DNA of 64,000 nt, taken from NCBI GenBank assembly GCA_024998565.1, contig JACOEM010000002.1, forward strand, positions 310,001-374,000. The letters are read 5' to 3'. Both the position numbers and the translations under genes were made by a program. Positions 54,380 through 63,867 of this stretch are shown here, piece after piece. The notes under the pieces are model-generated. The model saw nothing but the letters and a program-made list of their open reading frames with translations. It had not been told where the DNA came from and searched no databases. The DNA comes from Nitrospira sp. (GTDB taxonomy: Bacteria; Nitrospirota; Nitrospiria; Nitrospirales; Nitrospiraceae). Numbering within the stretch: the first letter of the stretch is position 1; the number at the start of each line of letters is the position of its first letter.

Positions 54380-56730
54380 ACACGCGCACATTGTCTCCGG
54401 AGGATTATTGGCGAGCGGTTGTCAGCAGAAAGTGGTTTGTTATTTCTGCAGTCTTGGTCTCGCTGAGTATTGCTGGTGTGGTATGTGCGCTCATGCCGAA
54501 GATTTATCAGTCAGCGACCAAAATGTGGTTTGAGGGTGCGAAGATCGAAGAGTCCATTGTGAGCGGGCCTACTCCAGCTGGAAGCGGCTATTCCCCTACA
54601 CTGGATGATCGCGTCATGGAAGTGCGACAGTTTGTGATGGGGAGAAAAACTCTTGGGCAAATTGCGGGAGAGTTTGGGCTTTTTGGATACGAAAAAGATC
54701 ATCCGGATGCTCCAGAATCAGAGAATGCCATCAGAGCCATGCGGGGATCGATTAAGGTTGAGCCTACCAAGGACAAGCTGTTTATCACTCTTTCATTCTC
54801 TAATGAAGATCCGATCATCGCGAGAGATGTGACGTCAAGGCTTAGTGATCTGTTCATTGAAGAGACGTTGAAGGATCGGGAGCGAGGCGTTGAGGCGGCC
54901 GAAGATTTTCTCGGGCTAGAGTTAAAGCACGCAAAAGCCGAACTCGAGGTAAAAGAGAAAACTATCTCAGAGTTCAAACAACAACATCTCGGTGAACTTC
55001 CGCAGCAGATAGATGCCAATCTTCGTAAGCTGGATCGACTTCAGGATGACATGCGGTCGCAGAGTGAGCAGGCCCAGAATCTGGCCAATCGATTGGCCCA
55101 AATCGACAAGTCAATTAAAGATTACGAGGAGACTGGAGAAATCAGTAGTGATTCGCCGGTCGGCGGTTCCAGCAAGCGTAATAAGGATCCACGCCTTGGG
55201 AGAATCAAGGAATTGGAGCGGCGGTTAGTGGAGCTGTCCTCAATATATAAAGAGACCTATCCCGATCTGGTACAAGTTAAGGAGGAGATTAAGAAACTCC
55301 GAGAGATGACTTCAGCTCAATATCGCGATTTGTTGCCTGATAGCGAGGGCGTTGAAGAACCGGCTGTTGGGAAGAAGTCTAAGCGCAAGGCAATTGATCC
55401 ATACCATGCTGAACTTCTCAAACAGCGTGAGGAGATTGTTCTTGAGTTGGATGCGGTAAAACGCCACCAGGCACATATTTCTAGTGAAATATCTCAGTAT
55501 GAGCGGAGGGTGGAACATACCCCAGAGCGGGAACAGAAGCTAAAGACACTTGAACGGGACTATGAAAACCTTCAAAAGAATTATCAATCGCTTCTGGACA
55601 AGAAGCTTAGTGCCGGTATGCAGAAGAGTTTGGCCCAAGGACGCAAGGGTGCCAAGTTTAGCATCGTAGATCCGGCCTATACGCCGGTTGTTCCTGTTGT
55701 GCCCAATATTCCGTTGGTTATGGCGGCGGGACTTGTCCTTGGCTGCGCGTTGGGTTTTGGCGGTGCCGTCGGGCTTGAGCTGATGGGACGAGGATTCCGG
55801 TCTGCGGAAGAGGTCGAGCTGACTTTGGGCCTCCCGGTGATTGCTTCAATTCCACTGTACGAAAGTGCGTTCGGCGGATCAATGCAAACCGTGCGGGCAC
55901 TATCTGGCAAAAGCCGAAATACTGCAGTGTTGCTCCCGCGTTATGGAAAACAGGGTGAAAGTCTGGAGATTTCTGGAGGCCTTCCCGCTGCATCGGTTAG
56001 CAAGTCCAGAGGTGCCAATGGGAAGCTAAATGACCCAACTCCTGGTCTAGAGTTGGTCTCAATGTGGCGACCGCTTTCATTTGTGGCGGAGCAATATCGT
56101 GTTGCGGCCACACGGCTTGAGTTGATGACAGGGGATCGAAAGAGTACGGCGATAGTTGTGACTAGTGCTGTCATGGGAGAGGGAAAGTCCTCTACGGCCC
56201 TTAATTTGGGCTACGTGCTGGCGAAAGATCTTGATCGTAGAACCATAGTGATCGATTGCGACCTCAAGCGGCCTATGCAACATATCTATGCAGGAGTCTG
56301 GCAGCAGCCGGGCCTGGCTGAAGTTCTGCGTGGCACCAAGGCGGTCGAAGATTGCTTGCAGAAACTTGGGGAGGCGGGCCCATGGATTCTTACCGCAGGG
56401 GCGGTCGGAGATAACCCGTTGGCCTTATCGAAAATGCATCAGTTGGCTGATCTGATTGCTGAACTGAAAGAAAAATTTGATTACGTGATCATTGATGCTC
56501 CGCCGGTGTTGCCACTTGCTGATATGCAGGTATTGGCAAGCATGGGAGATCTTCTCGCCTATGTGGTGAAGGCAAGCATGACTGGTCGCGATGTTGTACA
56601 AAAGGCATTGAGGGTCATCGGTGATACCACCAATGTGGGGATTATCTTGAATGGCTTAGATGCACATACCACTCCCTACTATATGCAGCAGGAGTATTAC
56701 CGCGAAGCCCACCATGAACAGCTCAAGTAA
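54376..56730 (+). CDS. Polysaccharide chain-length determinant/BY-kinase (Wzc-like)
   Basis: 784 aa. N-terminal Wzz domain with a membrane segment near 20-40. A long coiled coil (~165-400) precedes a second membrane segment (IPLVMAAGLVLGCALGFGGA) near 450. The C-terminal kinase has Walker A GEGKSSTAL, A' VIDCDLKRP and B VIIDAPPV. The C-terminus is tyrosine-rich (PYYMQQEYYREA), the usual autophosphorylation cluster. It controls polymer length and export. The start overlaps the stop of the barrel gene (ATGA). Confidence 0.95.
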   Translation: MNTRTLSPEDYWRAVVSRKWFVISAVLVSLSIAGVVCALMPKIYQSATKMWFEGAKIEESIVSGPTPAGSGYSPTLDDRVMEVRQFVMGRKTLGQIAGEFGLFGYEKDHPDAPESENAIRAMRGSIKVEPTKDKLFITLSFSNEDPIIARDVTSRLSDLFIEETLKDRERGVEAAEDFLGLELKHAKAELEVKEKTISEFKQQHLGELPQQIDANLRKLDRLQDDMRSQSEQAQNLANRLAQIDKSIKDYEETGEISSDSPVGGSSKRNKDPRLGRIKELERRLVELSSIYKETYPDLVQVKEEIKKLREMTSAQYRDLLPDSEGVEEPAVGKKSKRKAIDPYHAELLKQREEIVLELDAVKRHQAHISSEISQYERRVEHTPEREQKLKTLERDYENLQKNYQSLLDKKLSAGMQKSLAQGRKGAKFSIVDPAYTPVVPVVPNIPLVMAAGLVLGCALGFGGAVGLELMGRGFRSAEEVELTLGLPVIASIPLYESAFGGSMQTVRALSGKSRNTAVLLPRYGKQGESLEISGGLPAASVSKSRGANGKLNDPTPGLELVSMWRPLSFVAEQYRVAATRLELMTGDRKSTAIVVTSAVMGEGKSSTALNLGYVLAKDLDRRTIVIDCDLKRPMQHIYAGVWQQPGLAEVLRGTKAVEDCLQKLGEAGPWILTAGAVGDNPLALSKMHQLADLIAELKEKFDYVIIDAPPVLPLADMQVLASMGDLLAYVVKASMTGRDVVQKALRVIGDTTNVGIILNGLDAHTTPYYMQQEYYREAHHEQLK

Positions 56731-57781
56731 GTCCGAACAGGAGATCGGCCTCGAGAATGTGGTCACCCAACCACCACTGGTTTCGGTGTCGGTCAGCTTT
56801 CCTAAATTCACGCGGCGAGTGTTAATTTTAGGTGTTGGGCCTCTTGCTCGAGATCTCTGTCAGACCCTTCTGTCTAAACGAACCGGTTTTACCGAAGTGG
56901 TGGGATTTCTTGATAAGGATGCGAGTCGGGTTGGTGAGCGGTTGGTAAATCCGAGCATCATCGGCACGTACGATCAACTATTTGAGATTGCGGAGCGATA
57001 TCAAGTTCATACCGTGGCTGTGTGTTTGGAAGATCGTCGCGCAGTTCTGCCCGTTCAGACGTTGTTGGACATGAAGGCCATGGGGCGTGATGTTGTTGAT
57101 GGCCACTATCTGTATGAGGAAGAATCAGGCCGCCTTTCGATTGACCATCTCAAGCCGAGTGCACTCATTTTTTCGACGGGGTTCCGGCGTCGACTAGTCA
57201 CGATGCTCCTGAAACGGTGCCTGGATGTTTTAGTGGCAATCGTAGGAGTAGTCGCACTGGTGCCGCTGGTATTGCTTCTCTCTATCCTTATCAAGGTAGA
57301 CTCGTCCGGTCCTGTGTTCTACCGGCAAATGCGAGTCGGGCTTCGCGGCCGCCCTTACATGATCTGGAAGTTCAGGTCCATGCGACAAGATGCTGAACAA
57401 AGCGGGGCGAGATGGGCCACAAGTGAAGATCCTAGGGTATCCAGAGTTGGTCGATGGATTCGGAAGTGGAGGTTGGATGAACTTCCTCAACTGATCAATG
57501 TGATGAGGGGCGAGATGAGTTTGGTTGGCCCAAGACCGGAGCGGCCGGTGTTTGTGCAGGAACTCAGAAACACCATACCTTATTACGATCTGAGGCATAC
57601 CGTTCGTCCAGGAATCACAGGGTGGGCACAAACCCGTTTTCGGTATGGTGCATCGAAGGAAGACTCGCACGTCAAGCTTCAATATGACCTCTTCTATGTG
57701 AAGAATTTGTCATTGGCGTTGGATTTGCGAATTGTTATTCATACAGTGAAAGTAATGTTGATGGGTGAGGGGGCACGGTAG
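56714..57781 (+). CDS. Undecaprenyl-phosphate sugar phosphotransferase (EpsB/WcaJ-like)
   Basis: 355 aa. It overlaps the end of the BY-kinase gene. Rossmann-like N-domain (RRVLILGVGPLARDL, VVGFLDKD). A membrane helix near 180 precedes the catalytic bacterial sugar transferase domain (KFRSMRQDAE, DELPQLINVMRGEMSLVGPRPERP, RPGITGWAQ). It starts the polymer by adding the first sugar phosphate to the lipid carrier. It resembles the PEP-CTERM-associated type. Confidence 0.94.
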   Translation: MNSSSKSEQEIGLENVVTQPPLVSVSVSFPKFTRRVLILGVGPLARDLCQTLLSKRTGFTEVVGFLDKDASRVGERLVNPSIIGTYDQLFEIAERYQVHTVAVCLEDRRAVLPVQTLLDMKAMGRDVVDGHYLYEEESGRLSIDHLKPSALIFSTGFRRRLVTMLLKRCLDVLVAIVGVVALVPLVLLLSILIKVDSSGPVFYRQMRVGLRGRPYMIWKFRSMRQDAEQSGARWATSEDPRVSRVGRWIRKWRLDELPQLINVMRGEMSLVGPRPERPVFVQELRNTIPYYDLRHTVRPGITGWAQTRFRYGASKEDSHVKLQYDLFYVKNLSLALDLRIVIHTVKVMLMGEGAR

Positions 57782-57790
57782 GGGGCGCAA

Positions 57791-58678
57791 ATGCCTGATG
57801 CAATTCCTGGACATTGTTTGTCATTTGACGTCGAGGAACATTTTCAGGTCTCGGCATTTGAAACCCCAATGCGAAGAAGGCACTGGGGGCAATTTGAGAG
57901 TCGCGTCGAAGGCAATACCGAGAGACTGCTTGGGTTGCTAGAAAGTCGAGGCGTTCACGCAACCTTCTTTATTCTAGGATGGGTAGCAGAGCGGTATCCT
58001 TCGTTAGTTCGCCGTATCGCATCCAGTGGGCACGAAGTGGCTTCACATGGGTATGCCCATGAACTCATAACAAGCCAAACTCCTGGTATTTTTCGCGAGG
58101 ATGTTCGTAAGGCCAAGGGCATCTTAGAGAACATTCTTTCTCAGCCTATACTTGGCTATCGCGCACCAAGCTTTTCCATCACCAAAGAGACGATGTGGGC
58201 GACTCAGATCCTGGTTGAAGAGGGCTATGTTTACGATTCCAGTATTTTTCCGGTACTCCACGATCGCTATGGCGTGCCCTCTGCAAACCCGGAGGCACAT
58301 CAACTGTTGACCGCATCAGGTCTCCTGTGGGAGGTACCTCCCTCAACGGTTAAGTGCTTGGGGGTGCGGCTACCCGTTGCTGGTGGTGGGTATTTTCGGT
58401 TGTATCCGTATGCGCTGTTGCGTGCGCTCCTTCACAAGTTGGAAGCCGAGGGAGCTTCACTAGTGATGTATATGCATCCGTGGGAATTCGACCCAGATCA
58501 GCCAAGAATGGAGGGTTCGGTGGTGTCGCGAATGCGACACTACTTGAATCTTGATAAGACCGAAATCAGAATGCGGAAACTCTTGCAAGATTTCTCTTTT
58601 GCTCCAATTCGAGAAGTCTTTCCACAAATTGAACAAATGCACAGTGCGCGGCTGGTTTCTCAGATTTCTGGAGTGTAG
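57791..58678 (+). CDS. Polysaccharide deacetylase (PEP-CTERM/XrtA-associated type)
   Basis: 295 aa. The NodB fold has SFDVEEHF (the metal-binding Asp region) and HGYAHEL. A C-terminal DUF3473-like part carries VAGGGYFRLYPYALLRALLH and YMHPWEFDPDQP. It would deacetylate N-acetyl groups of the polymer. No exosortase gene is visible in the window. Confidence 0.92.
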   Translation: MPDAIPGHCLSFDVEEHFQVSAFETPMRRRHWGQFESRVEGNTERLLGLLESRGVHATFFILGWVAERYPSLVRRIASSGHEVASHGYAHELITSQTPGIFREDVRKAKGILENILSQPILGYRAPSFSITKETMWATQILVEEGYVYDSSIFPVLHDRYGVPSANPEAHQLLTASGLLWEVPPSTVKCLGVRLPVAGGGYFRLYPYALLRALLHKLEAEGASLVMYMHPWEFDPDQPRMEGSVVSRMRHYLNLDKTEIRMRKLLQDFSFAPIREVFPQIEQMHSARLVSQISGV

Positions 58679-59127
58679 GTGCATTGTGAAAGAAGTCCGT
58701 CCGGCATTACCCAGTTAGTATCCTTCTCAGGGCAATTTTTGAAATTGACAATACCCAGGCTTCACTGACGTTTTGTTGCTCGCGATTAGATAGTTCCTCC
58801 TTATGTCGACAAAACTCAAACTGTGCTGACGTTCAGTAGTCGCATCGTGGGTCGACTTCTTGCCTGTTGGGGCGCATTGCGAGAGTGGTATCAGCAGATC
58901 CCGTCTCGAGTCGCTTCTCTCACATGCATAAGCGCGGGTGCTTGTAGTTCAACAGGATGGTTCTCTGCCTCTCGAGAAGCGTATTCGCTTGCCTTCATTG
59001 TGTGTGCACTATTCTTCGATCATAAGCAGTGCATTTGATTAGGATAGAAATCATTTCCTGCGGCTGTGCTACTCTTGTGGTGTGGATCCGTCAACATTCG
59101 TTGACATATTCCGCTTGGGGGAGACCT
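58679..59127. other. Intergenic region before the ABC exporter genes
   Basis: About 450 bp without a supported gene. It includes an inverted repeat GTCAAC-ATTC-GTTGAC (59090-59105). No reliable promoter was found. Confidence 0.4.
59090..59105. promoter_or_regulatory. Inverted repeat, possible operator
   Basis: GTCAAC and GTTGAC are separated by four bases (ATTC). The right arm overlaps a TTGACA (59101-59106), so a regulator bound here could control transcription of wzm/wzt. The matching -10 is weak. Confidence 0.4.
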
Positions 59128-59178
59128 ATGAAAAGAAGTGGATTCCGGTCATGTGCTCGAGAAGGAGCAGAGAGGTAG
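59128..59178 (+). CDS. Possible short upstream ORF (16 aa)
   Basis: ATG 59128 with GGGGGAG 4 nt upstream encodes 16 basic residues (MKRSGFRSCAREGAER) ending in TAG 59176. The strong ribosome-binding site suggests it may be translated as a leader before the ABC transporter gene. There is no homology to support a function. Confidence 0.3.
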   Translation: MKRSGFRSCAREGAER

Positions 59179-59230
59179 TTGCGCCGGAACTTTCGCCTCG
59201 GGTGGCGGAATCCAATAGCTAGGTATCACG

Positions 59231-60076
59231 ATGGAATCTACGGTAGAGCAGGAAAGCATGGCCGTGTTGGTAATAGAACCCCGCACAGGTTATATCCAGG
59301 TGGGATGGCGTGAATTGTGGGCTTCACGGGAATTATTGTACTTTCTCGCATGGCGTGATCTCAAAACCCGCTATGCTCAGACTGCTATCGGGGCTGGCTG
59401 GGCCCTCATGCAGCCTTTGCTCAGCACGCTGATCTTCACCCTGGTATTCAGCCACTTGGCAAAAGTGCCTTCGGATGGACTGCCTTATCCACTCTTTGCA
59501 TTCGCTGCCATTCTTCCATGGTCCCTGTTTGCGAGAAGCCTGGAGCGCAGCACATTGAGCGTGGTGACCGAAGGCGGCCTGATTAAGAAAGTCTACTTTC
59601 CACGGCTAATCATTCCAATCGCTGCCACCTTCATTAATCTCGTTGATTTTACCGTCGGTCTGCTGATCCTTATGGGAATGATGACGTGGTATCAAGTGCT
59701 GCCCCAGTGGACGGTGCTGTTTCTACCTCTGTTCGTTGTTGTCGCGCTGCTCACGGCGTTGTCGGTAAGTTTGTGGCTGTCGGCCCTCAATGTGAAATAT
59801 CGTGATGTGGCTTCGGTCGTCCCATTGATGACGCAGTTGTGGATGTTCGCCTCTCCGGTGCTCTACCCGGCATCTCTGGTACCCGAGTCGCTCCGGTGGT
59901 ACTACGGTTTAAATCCTATGGCAGGTGTGATCGAGGGATTTCGGTGGGCGCTACTCGGCAAGTCGGCCCCCGACTGGACTATGGTGGCGGTGAGTTTGGT
60001 TGTTGTGGGATTCTTGCTGATCGGAGGTGTCATGTTTTTTCGGAGAGTGGAGCGAACCTTCGCTGATCTGATTTAG
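59231..60076 (+). CDS. wzm: ABC-2 type polysaccharide export permease (Wzm-like)
   Basis: 281 aa. Six predicted membrane segments after an amphipathic N-terminal region (ELLYFLAWRDLKTRYAQTAIG, the conserved ABC-2 start). It forms a channel with Wzt for O-antigen-like or other lipid-linked polymers. The stop abuts the wzt start (TAG-ATG). Confidence 0.93.
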   Translation: MESTVEQESMAVLVIEPRTGYIQVGWRELWASRELLYFLAWRDLKTRYAQTAIGAGWALMQPLLSTLIFTLVFSHLAKVPSDGLPYPLFAFAAILPWSLFARSLERSTLSVVTEGGLIKKVYFPRLIIPIAATFINLVDFTVGLLILMGMMTWYQVLPQWTVLFLPLFVVVALLTALSVSLWLSALNVKYRDVASVVPLMTQLWMFASPVLYPASLVPESLRWYYGLNPMAGVIEGFRWALLGKSAPDWTMVAVSLVVVGFLLIGGVMFFRRVERTFADLI

Positions 60077-61348
60077 ATGAGCAACATCGCTGTCAGCGTC
60101 ACCGGGCTCTCCAAGTGCTATCGCCTGGGGACGACGCATGCTCAAGACGGCTCTCTGGCCGGAGCCTTGACGCGTGGGCTCCGCCGTCTCATCAATGGGC
60201 AGCCGGCGTCCCCCCAGACCCAAGACACCCTGTGGGCGCTGCGCGACGTGTCGTTTGAGATCAAAAAAGGCGAAGTCTTCGGAGTCATCGGCACCAACGG
60301 CTCGGGTAAGAGCACACTCCTTAAGATCCTCTCGCGGGTGACGGAACCCACCCGAGGCCGTGCGCTCATCCACGGCCGCTTTTGTGGCCTCTTGGAAGTG
60401 GGCACGGGCTTTCATCCGGAACTGACCGGTCGCGACAACGTCTTCATGAGCGGCGCGATTCTCGGCATGAAGCGACAGGAAATCGCCCGCAAGTTCGACG
60501 AGATCGTGGCGTTCGCCGAAGTGGAGCCGTTCATCGACACACCGGTGAAACATTACTCCAGCGGCATGTATGTCCGGTTAGGGTTCTCCGTGCTGGCCCA
60601 TATGGATCCGGACATTCTGATCGTCGATGAGGTGTTGGCGGTCGGGGACGTCCGGTTTCAAAAGAAGTGCATGGGGAAGATGGAAGATGTGGGGCAGCAT
60701 GGGCGGACGGTGATCCTCGTCTCCCACGACATGCCGGCCATCACGCGGATGTGTTCTCGCGCGATTCTGCTGAACAAGGGGGAGATCGTGCAGGCAGGGC
60801 CGGCGCATGAGGTGGTGAATCACTACCTCCATGCCGGACACATCCAACCGGCAGTGGAATGGCCGGATCCAACCCAGGCTCCGGGCAATGACGTCGCTCG
60901 CCTCCGTGCCTTACGGGTCAGATCCGAAGCGGGGCAAGTTACGGATGTCATCGATATTCGAAAGCCTATGCGCGTAGAAATCGAGTATGACATCCTCAAG
61001 CCAGGGCAGATGGTTGTTGCGCAATTTGGTTTCAATACCGAAGAAGACGTGATCGCGTTCATCGTCAACGACCGGGACCCAGTATGGTACAGGCGTCCTC
61101 GTCCAGTAGGTCGATATATCAGTACCGCCTGGATTCCTGGGAACTTTCTGTCAGAGGGAACAATGGTAGTAGGGGGAGGGATCTTTTCGGAAGATCCTTG
61201 GCATGAACATTGTGATGTGCCGCGAGCTGTGGGTTTTCGCGTTGTGGATCCCGGGACCGGTGATACGGCACGGGGTGACGTGACAGGACGGTGGGAGGGG
61301 GTTGTAAGGCCCTTGCTTCGATGGACAACAGAGCATCGCTCGCTATAA
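60077..61348 (+). CDS. wzt: ABC transporter ATP-binding protein (Wzt-like) with C-terminal substrate domain
   Basis: 423 aa. Walker A GTNGSGKST, signature YSSGMYVRL, Walker B ILIVDEVLAVGD and H-loop SHD. After ~270 a beta-sandwich domain (VEIEYDILKPGQ...VVGGGIFSEDP) resembles Wzt_C, which recognises the end-modified polymer. This suggests a polymer with a specific terminal cap. Confidence 0.93.
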   Translation: MSNIAVSVTGLSKCYRLGTTHAQDGSLAGALTRGLRRLINGQPASPQTQDTLWALRDVSFEIKKGEVFGVIGTNGSGKSTLLKILSRVTEPTRGRALIHGRFCGLLEVGTGFHPELTGRDNVFMSGAILGMKRQEIARKFDEIVAFAEVEPFIDTPVKHYSSGMYVRLGFSVLAHMDPDILIVDEVLAVGDVRFQKKCMGKMEDVGQHGRTVILVSHDMPAITRMCSRAILLNKGEIVQAGPAHEVVNHYLHAGHIQPAVEWPDPTQAPGNDVARLRALRVRSEAGQVTDVIDIRKPMRVEIEYDILKPGQMVVAQFGFNTEEDVIAFIVNDRDPVWYRRPRPVGRYISTAWIPGNFLSEGTMVVGGGIFSEDPWHEHCDVPRAVGFRVVDPGTGDTARGDVTGRWEGVVRPLLRWTTEHRSL

Positions 61349-61863
61349 CGAGGGAACCAGTAGGTAGTACTGGTATGGTTGCTCCTCGCTGGGTTGAGAG
61401 GATGGCATCATGACAATTGATAGCGTTGTGCTGTTGGTTTTTCTGTGACTGGCTAATACGCAAGCAAATGTGTTCGTAGAAGTAACTCTGTTGGCCTGCG
61501 AGCAGGATTTCGGTGTGAATAGGAGATAGTCGTCTGTGTAACGCCGGAGATCGAGATAAGCCTCACGTTTCCTGGCTCGTTGGGCTGTGGGAATGATCCT
61601 TGTGTGTGTGAATGATGCAGAGACGATGGGAAGTCTTAACGGGAAAGCTCAGCTGCACCTTCTTGCGAGTAGAATGCCATTTGAGGAGGTCTTTCAGCTT
61701 AAAGATGGTATGGTAAAGACTAATGCCTTACCGGTCAAGTATGCCTCGTGCTTGCTGCAGGTAGGCGTATGCTGGGAAGGCGAAGGAAGTGTACTCGACG
61801 CTCTGACGTAGGTTTCCATGTCAGTACGGATGGCGACAATGATTGATTGCTGGAGGTAGGGAC
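61349..61863. other. Non-coding stretch between wzt and rfbF
   Basis: About 500 bp. It has the hairpin at 61356-61374 and a 74-codon frame at 61587 that lacks a ribosome-binding site and a recognisable product. Otherwise nothing is supported. Confidence 0.4.
61356..61374. terminator. Hairpin after wzt
   Basis: ACCAGTA-GGTAG-TACTGGT, 7-bp stem, directly after the wzt stop. No T run follows, so it is a weak candidate. Confidence 0.35.
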
Positions 61864-62634
61864 ATGAAAGCGGTGATTTTAGCTGGGGGATTGGGAACTC
61901 GATTGTCCGAGGAAACAGTGCTTCGTCCAAAGCCGATGGTTGAAATCGGCGGCAAGCCAATCCTCTGGCATATCATGCAAATTCATGCGGTGTATGGGGT
62001 GACCGAGTTTATCATCGCCCTTGGCTACAAAGGGGAAATGATCAAAGAGTACTTCCTGAATTTCTTTGCCATCAACAATGACTTGTCGGTGGATCTTTCA
62101 ACGGGAAAAACGACAATCCATGATGGAAACCAGCCGAAGTGGACCGTTCATCTGGCCGATACAGGACAGACAACGCAGACGGGTGGACGGGTAAGGCGTT
62201 TGAAGAAATGGCTAGAAAACGATGAAACATTCATGTTGACGTACGGAGACGGCGTGGCAGATCTGAACATTAGCAAGTTGCTGGAGTTTCATCGTTCCCA
62301 TGGAAAAATTGCAACCATGACCTCAGTCCGGTCCCCAGCGAGATTTGGTCGGATTGGGTTTGACGGAGACCGAGTGACTGAGTTTTTTGAGAAGCCTGAG
62401 TCTGGGGAAGGGTGGATCAACGGCGGATTTTTTGTCCTCAACACAAAAGCCCTGGACTATATTGATGGTGATCATACGGCGTGGGAGCGTGAGCCTGTCG
62501 AACGTCTCGCTCACGCCGGCGAGATGGTAGGGTATAAACACTACGGATTCTGGTCGTGCATGGATACCCTAAAAGAAAAAAGTTACCTGGAGGAGTTGTG
62601 GAATTCTGGCAAGGCTCCCTGGAAGTTATGGTGA
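61864..62634 (+). CDS. rfbF: Glucose-1-phosphate cytidylyltransferase
   Basis: 256 aa from ATG 61864, with GGAGG upstream. Nucleotidyltransferase motif KAVILAGGLGTRLSEET and RPKPMVEIGGKPILWH, followed by YGDGVADL. It makes CDP-glucose, the precursor of 3,6-dideoxyhexoses. The usual CDP-glucose dehydratase partner (rfbG) is not next to it; a different SDR follows. Confidence 0.93.
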   Translation: MKAVILAGGLGTRLSEETVLRPKPMVEIGGKPILWHIMQIHAVYGVTEFIIALGYKGEMIKEYFLNFFAINNDLSVDLSTGKTTIHDGNQPKWTVHLADTGQTTQTGGRVRRLKKWLENDETFMLTYGDGVADLNISKLLEFHRSHGKIATMTSVRSPARFGRIGFDGDRVTEFFEKPESGEGWINGGFFVLNTKALDYIDGDHTAWEREPVERLAHAGEMVGYKHYGFWSCMDTLKEKSYLEELWNSGKAPWKLW

Positions 62635-62713
62635 CGAACACTGAATATAGGGATTCTGAAATGCATAAAGTCGCGGACGTTCGGCGGCATCGTGGACCGG
62701 CAGAGAGGAGCAA

Positions 62714-63853
62714 ATGTCAATGACGGCTGATACATCTTTGTTCGCACAGGCGCAGGCATGGTTGGATGAAGATTGGGTGCGAATGGAGAAGACGCTGGGC
62801 CCTCGGTTGGAGGCGTTTCGCGGGAAGCATATTCTTGTTACGGGGGCAGCGGGATTTCTCGGGTTCGGATTCCTCCATTTTTTTTCGTATCTCAATAGGA
62901 ACCTCTTAAAGACTGGGCGTCTGTCCATTGTCGCCGCCGACAATTACATTCGGGGTTGTCCACGCTGGCTGACTGAGCTAGTCGCTGCAAGCCCCGACAT
63001 ACAGCTGGTTCGACAAGATATTACCAAGCCCTGGACAGGACCAGCGGGCCATCGGTTCGATTTCATTATTCACGGTGCATCCATAGCCAGCCCGAAAGTG
63101 TATCGACAATACCCGTTGGAAACTTTGGATACGAATATCTCCGGTTTGCGGCATATGCTCGAGCTTGCCAAGAGTCATCGGGCTGAAAGTATCCTCTACT
63201 TCAGCTCAAGTGAGATTTACGGTGATCCGCCGGCTCATGAAATTCCAACGAACGAAGCCTATCGTGGCAATGTGTCATGTATCGGTCCTCGGGCGTGTTA
63301 TGACGAATCGAAGCGTTTGGGCGAGACGCTCTGCTATTTGTACCATCAGCAACATGATGTGCGCGCGAAGATCGTCCGACCGTTTAACAACTTTGGCCCT
63401 GGATTGCGTCTGGCCGACGGCCGCGTGTTGCCTGATTTTTGTCGCGATATCCTGGCCGATCGCGATATCGTCCTTCGCTCGGATGGGAGTCCGACCCGCA
63501 CGTTTTGCTATGTCTCGGATGCACTGACCGGATATCTCTTGACCCTATTATCATCGCATCATGCTGAACCGTTCAACATAGGTAGTGATTCTCCCGAAAT
63601 TTCAATGCGTGAGCTTGGGCGTATGTTGCTGGAGGTGGCCGGTAGTAAGCGGAAAGTTATCCATACGCCGAGTGAGGAAGTCGACTATCTGACGGATAAT
63701 CCTAACCGCCGTTGCCCGAATCTTGAGAAGTCTCGATCGCTTCTCGGCTATACCCCGCTGGTCGATCTCCGGTTTGGACTGAGCAGAATGCTACAGTGGT
63801 ACAAGAAGTTCGTTGGCTTGGAAGAGCTGGCGAAAGATGAACGTGTCGGCTAA
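62714..63853 (+). CDS. NAD-dependent epimerase/dehydratase (extended SDR)
   Basis: 379 aa, GGAG upstream. Rossmann motif TGAAGFLG after a ~35-residue N-terminal extension. Catalytic Ser in YFSSSEIYGD, and YDESK (YxxxK). RPFNNFGPG is typical of the UDP-glucuronate decarboxylase or dTDP-glucose dehydratase branch. It is not a CDP-glucose 4,6-dehydratase of the usual RfbG type. Its exact nucleotide-sugar substrate cannot be told from sequence. Confidence 0.88.
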   Translation: MSMTADTSLFAQAQAWLDEDWVRMEKTLGPRLEAFRGKHILVTGAAGFLGFGFLHFFSYLNRNLLKTGRLSIVAADNYIRGCPRWLTELVAASPDIQLVRQDITKPWTGPAGHRFDFIIHGASIASPKVYRQYPLETLDTNISGLRHMLELAKSHRAESILYFSSSEIYGDPPAHEIPTNEAYRGNVSCIGPRACYDESKRLGETLCYLYHQQHDVRAKIVRPFNNFGPGLRLADGRVLPDFCRDILADRDIVLRSDGSPTRTFCYVSDALTGYLLTLLSSHHAEPFNIGSDSPEISMRELGRMLLEVAGSKRKVIHTPSEEVDYLTDNPNRRCPNLEKSRSLLGYTPLVDLRFGLSRMLQWYKKFVGLEELAKDERVG

Positions 63854-63867
63854 CCATTAGGGTGACC

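Noticed and set aside
58937-59000. A stretch resembling a tRNA D-arm (TAGTTCAACAGGAT)
   Set aside because: No T-arm (GGTTCGAATCC), anticodon stem or CCA-proximal pairing was found.
61587-61811. A 74-codon frame between wzt and rfbF
   Set aside because: GTG start without a Shine-Dalgarno sequence and no recognisable domain; probably chance.
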